NCBI GenBank assembly: GCA_944472135.2
Contig: OX235267.1
Span: forward strand, 19,141,452 to 19,205,451
Length of the DNA: 64,000 nucleotides
Direction of reading: 5' to 3'
Source: Trichobilharzia regenti
Lineage: Eukaryota; Platyhelminthes; Trematoda; Strigeidida; Schistosomatidae
Made by a program: the position numbers and the translations under genes. This document shows positions 58,709 through 64,000 of this stretch, one piece after another. Position 1 is the stretch's first letter, and each line of letters starts with the position of its first letter. Below the pieces are notes generated by a model. The model was not told where the DNA came from and did not search any database. It saw nothing but the letters and a program-made list of their open reading frames with translations.

Positions 58709-60735
58709 TGTCGTGGCTGACATTCAGTTCCATATCGGCGTAAGAATATAGGATTGTTAAGTCGCCAATGTGTGTTCTCTTATTCACGCTGGTGATTGGT
58801 AATTGTTTCTGATAAACGTACAGGGACAGCGTGAGTTCCATCTTTGTAAGTGCTGGGCATTGACAGTTTTTGAGAATTGGCTGAGAGTTTATATTAGTTT
58901 CCATTCGTTTTTTTCTGGTGCTGCAAGTCTTCTTTAGACAAGCATTTTCTGGAACTTTTCTGGAATATTTGGTCGAGTTCAATGATGCCTGGGTCAAAGA
59001 AGGGATAGATCGTCTTGGAAGCAGGCAGGAAAATATGTTGTGCCGAGTTGCTTGTTATTTGTAATGATATGTATAATGCTCAGCATGATGAGTGTGTTGT
59101 TCATATCTTCGACATCTAGGCATAATAGGAATTTTATTCTGCCTAAATATGAGTCTCGGTGTTTCGACGGAAACCCAGCTGAATATCAACAGTTGTAAAG
59201 TAGTTTGAAATCATGTTGAGTAGTTTTTTTAATAAATGATGATATGAAGTTGATGAATTTGATGAGGTACTGAACTCGAGTTTCTCAAGAGCTATACAGT
59301 TTTGTAAGTTATTTACCCCTAACGAAGAATAATCTGACGTCATGAGTATACTGCATCAAAGATTCGCAAGACTTCGATGATTGCAAGGAACGTATTCGAG
59401 GCTGTTAGAGGTAACGGTAGTCAGTTACAAGATGACTACATGACATTCTCTGGGCTTTTGGATAATCTGATGACTTACAAGAATACGTTGATTTCGATGA
59501 ACTGCATGAGCGATGTGAAATTAAGTTCCTTCCTAGAGGTAAAAGCGAGACGCACACCTACTCGACTGCAAAGGAAGTCGATGAAGATAAGCTCTCGTAT
59601 ATAGGATGCAGATACTGAGCCAAAGTTTGATGATATTCTGAAACTGGTAAAAGATAGTGCCAGTCGAGCTATGAGCAAGTTTGCCAGTATATTGCACCCC
59701 ACCCCTAGAATAGAGAAGCCTGAGAGCAAAACGCAGTCATTTATGACAAAAGAGACCCAGCGAAGCGGATTTCGAGAAAGCTCTATGTTGTCTAGTAATC
59801 CGTATAAATTTAGTGAGTGTAACAGCTTTCGTGGGACATCCCCAACAGATAGGTTACAAGCTGCAAGACGAACACGGTTGTGTTTTACACGTTTACAAGA
59901 AGCGAACACAAAGGCGAACTGTGAAGCAGTGAGCGAGCTTAGTGGTAAGCTAAATGTGAAATCTAGGTCTGACTCTGAACCGTGTGACGATAAAGGTGCG
60001 GTGAAGAAGCCTGTAGTTGCAACCAGTAAGCCATTGTTGAATAGACTGTCACAGACGACACCGCAGTTTGCACAGAGGAAGGCAGTTACAGTTTCAGAGT
60101 CCAGTTCTGACTCCACAAGTTTGCAAGGTATTACTAGTCAAAGTAAAGGTATAAAACCTTTAAGGATTTGTGAGGAAGAGCACAAATCATCTACTGCTGT
60201 TATTACGCTGTTTGAAAATGATGAAGTCGACCATACAGACGCCGGTAAACTGAATATTTGTGACAGTGGTCGTGACAGTGCAGATTTATCTTTGGTTGAT
60301 CATGATGAGATGAGGGGAACGCCTACTTCTACTGAGTTGAACGAAGGTTCTGTACAACCTGAACGTGAAGTAGAATTAAAGGCAGATGCGGTGGTAGAAG
60401 GTATGGATCCTCGTGAGACCGTCAGTGTAAGTGATCAGAGTGTAGACCACCTATCAACGGATGTTAATCCTAAACTGGGCTAATAACCAAATACAGCAGT
60501 AGTGGTAATCTTGCAGCTAGACCGAACAACAACAGCTTCTGATGCACCGCTAAGTTCGTCAAGGTGATTATATGATTATGAGCAATAAATTGTGCTCGAA
60601 ACGCCATCAGTAAACATTACTCTATAACACTGTGAGACTTTATCAAAACAAAATTTACCCGTAATTGTGTCAACCAGTTGTCACTGGTATTGTCATCCAC
60701 AATGAAAGGGATGTCCATGAACTCAATTGTCTTAG
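58709..60735 (+). pseudogene. Diverged BEL gag-only copy
   Basis: It starts with decayed leader and gag (NPAEYQQL, LMNLMRY). The best-kept part is 59671-60483 (MSKFASILHPTPRIEKPESK, TSPTDRLQAARRTRLCFTRL, SSSDSTSLQGITSQSKG), open for 270 codons and matching the tandem copies at about two thirds of residues by eye. At its position for the tandem TAA it has TTG. A 107-bp PLE end is inserted at 60563. Confidence 0.7.
60563..60669 (+). mobile_element. 107-bp PLE terminus insertion
   Basis: The segment GGTGATTATATG...GTAATTGTG interrupts the BEL copy between AAGTTCG and CAACCAG, with TCAA on both sides (60559-60562 and 60670-60673) as a 4-bp target duplication. It carries the hairpin GAGCA...TGCTC followed by GAAACGCCATCAG, shared with the PLE ends at 5.5 and 18.6-19.7 kb. 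Confidence 0.7.
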
Positions 60736-60989
60736 TTTTTTTAACTGTTGCGCTACATGTGTTCAGTTTCTGCGTGAATCATCTTTCCTTAATATTTTGG
60801 AAATTAGCCGCTTTCCCCGCATTATCCAGATATCCATGGTCATCAGGGATTCTATTGTGTCAACTGGAACAACATATAGCATTCACTCGTGAGATCTACA
60901 ACAGGAGTCTTCGGATACCCTCTCTAACCACGTGAAACTCAGGATTTTATCAAGAGCAAGCACTGTAAAGGAAAGTCCGACTTTTTATT

Positions 60990-62596
60990 TTGCAATGTAT
61001 ACCTGTTTATCGTTGTTGTTTTGATACCTCGATAATTCAACTATCTTATTTTTATACCCTCAAGACTTTTTTTCCGGAAATTGTGAAATTTCTTGTTTCT
61101 GTAACGGTTAAGTCTATCAAACGTGTAAGTGCCGTTAAGAGACTGAGATCTAATACTATTCAACCATCTGAAGGCCTCAGCCCCCTTGACTATTCTACGC
61201 TTTTTACACCAGCCACACCCAAAGCCATGGTATCTGATATCATAAAGGAACTGACAGAGAATAATTTACTGACACTTGAGAAGTCAATAGCAGAACTACA
61301 GAGCAGGTTTGACAGCATTATGCCTCTCACGCGACTGTGTGACCCATCACAAAACATTTGTCTTGAATCAGTAATCAAATCCGAGCGCGTAATTGACTAT
61401 TTGGCTGAAGAAGCTGTTAGGTGAATTATGTCTTCACAAACGTCTTGGCCTATAACATTCCCGATTGTCAAACTTAAGACTTCATGTCTAAAGGCTTGTA
61501 ATATGTCGCTGACAGAATGTCAAGTTTTGTGTCTTCGTAAGAAATCTGCAAGCCGCCCGTGTCCGGTGCTTTTCAAGTTTAGGTCTGCCGAAGAAGCCAG
61601 GAATTTTCTGAAATCTGGTAAGACAATAGGCTCTTCAACACCATACACTAACATTCGGGTTGCACCTGATTTAACACCATGCCAAAGACGATGCCGCTCA
61701 GGAACAATGAATGCTGATAACTCTAATAGGACAACTGCGGATGATGTTCCATGCTTTATTCCGTCTAGTGAAACACCTGATCACGGCATGCATCAGACAA
61801 TTTCTCAGGCACTGGTTAATGTTATCCAAGCATTATATAACGATACTAATGCTTACACTGAAATGGTGGACGTAGATGAGTCAATGGAAATGATGTTGAA
61901 ATACATCGTTTTCACATTGACGCAAGGGTCAAGACCCTGAATACATCAAAACCCATCCCACTGGTGTTCCAACCGTTGCCTTATAAGTCAGTTACTCCTC
62001 AGTCTGACATTCCACACTCTGTGAAGCACCAGTCGAATGTAGCTACCCAAGTTGGCACGTTTTCTAGGCGTTATGACAAACGTCCCATTTCCATTAAGAA
62101 AACTAAAGCTCATGAGATGTCCAAGCCACAGAAACCCTACATAGTATGTGCTGGCTGCCCTGTTAGCCATCATCAGCCAGTTGATCCTAAGATTAGGGAA
62201 AAAGAAGTAAATAAATTAAATACTAGACCCGGAGCAAGAAAGCCCTTTGATATGAAAGAGACGAAAGCACCTCTAGGCTTTCTTTCTAAGAGAAAGCCAA
62301 ATATGGTAGACCAAGCTCCTAGGGGTAGGCCTAATTGGTGTCAAGTGGAAAACCAATTTTATCCAACCACTAATTCTAGACAAACAGCACAGCAAGGTAG
62401 TAGGTATTATTCTGCGCAACCACTACGTAAACCCCTTGTCAGCCAACCCACTTCTAATGTTCTATCGACTGAAGGTTATAGAAAATCCCCCAAACATCGG
62501 CCACAGACCGCATTTAGCAAGCCAACAGAACCCAGTCATACATCTTATGTATCTAGCGGGGAGCATGGGCCGACTTCTATACAAAACGTGCTATGA
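60990..62596 (+). pseudogene. CR1-like ORF1 with stop and frameshift
   Basis: Segment 1 (60990-61424, contains RVSAVKRLRSN and LTEKNLLTLEK-like coil text) is followed after a TGA in the same frame by segment 2 (61428-61940: ITFPIVKLKTSCLKACNMS, RPCPVLFKFRSAEEARNFLK, NIRVAPDLTPCQRR), an RRM-like region typical of CR1 ORF1. Segment 3 (61964-62596) is shifted and rich in basic residues. ORF1 proteins bind element RNA. The damage suggests a dead copy, though segments 2 and 3 remain open. Confidence 0.65.
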
Positions 62597-62630
62597 TCTG
62601 ATTACTACCTGAAACAGATACCAACACTTC

Positions 62631-62923
62631 GTACTTACCTCAATATTGGTTGGTTATCGTATGCCGACAACCACGGGATGAAAACGAAACGAAGTCGATT
62701 TTCCCGCTCAACCTGGAGGACAATTGTACAATTCAATAAATATGCAGCCTAGTTCAGGCAATGAGTGTATTTATATATATATCAAATATTTAACTGTCGA
62801 AACATTATTAACTTGTAGACAATCTACGATTTGATATTATATCATACTTGATCGTGCCTGTAAAACTGGCATGCATTTTCATGTAAATTTATATGTTTAT
62901 ATGAGAATATACATTATTATTAT
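62631..62923 (+). repeat. 290-bp interspersed repeat, copy 2
   Basis: Partner of 46656-46950, same orientation. It lies between ORF1 and the endonuclease-coding region of the CR1-like element. Confidence 0.75.
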
Positions 62924-62929
62924 GCTGGC

Positions 62930-64000
62930 AACAAGTTACCGAATACACATATCGGTTATACCTTAGGGCAGGATTTTCACCAGCGTCAGTTAACAGAAAC
63001 ACCTGGCATTATGCATATAGCACGCATGATATCGGATCAATTCCTTGCTGTCATAGCGAACGGCATATGGCTAGGGCAAGGCATATTTCCCGGGAGATAG
63101 GTCACACAGTGTCAAAACCAAACGCGGATACTAATATCTCTAAAATATTAATATTTGATTATCACTGCACACCATATCCAAACGAAAGACCATCCCTGAC
63201 TACCACCTCAAAAACCTACCTGAAGTCTTCCTATGATCCAAAGATATTGGTAAATGAGTCTGATAACATATATATAGAGGATACTCACGGATTATTTTGT
63301 CAAGATGTTGTCCGCTCACTGAAACCACGTAGCCAGTGTTTATCTATAATCCTAGTAAATACGAGATCAGTTCTAAGCAAATACTTAACACTAAGCACAT
63401 TGGCTTCTGTGTGCAGACCGTCATTGATTATGATCACCGAAGCCTGGTGCACAAAGTGAAATCTCCAATGATGGCCTAAGGATTGAGAAATACAGCCTTT
63501 TTCGAGGGGACAGACGGACAGGTCGTGGGGGTGGAACACTAATTTACTGTCAACGATCCATGCGTGCAACCCAGTTTAGTAACCCAATTCTCCCACAACT
63601 CATTGACTCGATCTGAGTCGAAATAAAAGTTGTCAGAAGTAAACCTATACTTGTGGGTTGTGTGTACCGACCCCCTTCATCCAACAGGGAATATGATCAT
63701 TTGCTCAGCAATATCTGTAATGTTACAGCCAATCTTCCTTTCAGTTATAAAATTATCGGAGGTGATTTCAACATGCCAGAAGTATCATGGTCTTGACTCC
63801 GAGGACCTCGAAGGTATGATAATCTCATGAATTCCATCGTCACAGGAGGGTGGACACAACACACAAATTCACCCACTAGATCCTCAAGTATCCTAGACCT
63901 TATTTTCACGAACAACATAACACTATCTACATGTGGGACATGAATTTCCAGGTAGTGACCGTAAAATATTAGTGTGTTCTTTTGACATCTTTCCTGAAAG
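62930..64000 (+). pseudogene. CR1-like ORF2 start with AP-endonuclease, partial
   Basis: Three frames in turn: 63067-63459 (ILVNTRSVLSKYLTLSTLAS, LIMITEAWCTK), then DGLRIEKYSLFRGDRRTGRG, then PILVGCVYRPPSSNREY, IIGGDFNMPEVSW and SSSILDLIFTNNI. N, E and GDFN catalytic motifs of the APE-type endonuclease are visible. Several frame changes make this copy defective. The window ends inside the domain, so the RT would be beyond 64000. Confidence 0.75.

Noticed and set aside
1..64000. CRISPR arrays, rRNA, canonical tRNA genes, phage or plasmid functions
   Set aside because: None seen; tRNA-like promoter boxes occur only within SINEs, and the tandem repeats are retroelement units.

Overview
The window looks like repeat-dense nuclear DNA of a digenean fluke, most probably a Schistosoma species. 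I infer this from the mix of elements: Penelope-like (PLE) sequence with GIY-YIG endonuclease, SR2/RTE-like and CR1-like non-LTR fragments, Ty3/Gypsy and BEL/Pao LTR elements, tRNA-derived SINEs, and a hammerhead-like motif close to the one known from the schistosome Sm-alpha repeat. AT-rich non-coding DNA and a 39-nt intron in a likely host gene agree. No bacterial or viral operon structure, rRNA or CRISPR is visible. Species and chromosome cannot be fixed from sequence alone.

Layout. 1-7.4 kb: old SINE, PLE and RTE debris. 7.4-26.1 kb: a large inverted repeat (arms about 11.28-15.19 and 22.20-26.11 kb, spacer about 7 kb). Its outer part includes a 1.46-kb unit that is also repeated directly at 7.4-8.86 kb. 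The spacer holds splice-compatible exons of a multi-pass membrane protein gene on the minus strand. One of its introns contains a small near-perfect palindrome of the PLE endonuclease domain. 26.1-28.1 kb: an internally deleted Gypsy element with its own LTRs, split by a SINE. 28.2-29.5 kb: an unidentified GC-richer segment and a CR1-like RT fragment. 30.74-36.31 kb: a complete Gypsy element on the minus strand with 481-bp LTRs that differ at one base, a 4-bp target duplication, gag, pol and a canonical -1 frameshift heptamer in the gag/pol overlap.

37.6-38.0 kb: two likely host exons on the minus strand. 40.0-41.5 kb: CR1-like fragments lying head to head. 42.4-51.0 kb: a BEL/Pao provirus. 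Its gag/pol junction carries a SINE, and its pol is split between RNase H and integrase by an inverted gag-only BEL derivative. 50.97-58.7 kb: head-to-tail units of about 3.28 kb of that gag-only derivative (two complete, one partial), followed by a divergent copy to about 60.7 kb. From 61 kb to the edge: a CR1-like element with ORF1, a 290-bp repeat, and the start of the endonuclease domain, cut by the window end.

Taken together, little of this is host coding sequence. The two host gene segments are the only likely cellular genes; the rest are mobile elements, mostly broken. The intact Gypsy element and the gag-only BEL array are the best candidates for recent activity, and the palindrome with a gene in its spacer is the most notable large-scale structure.
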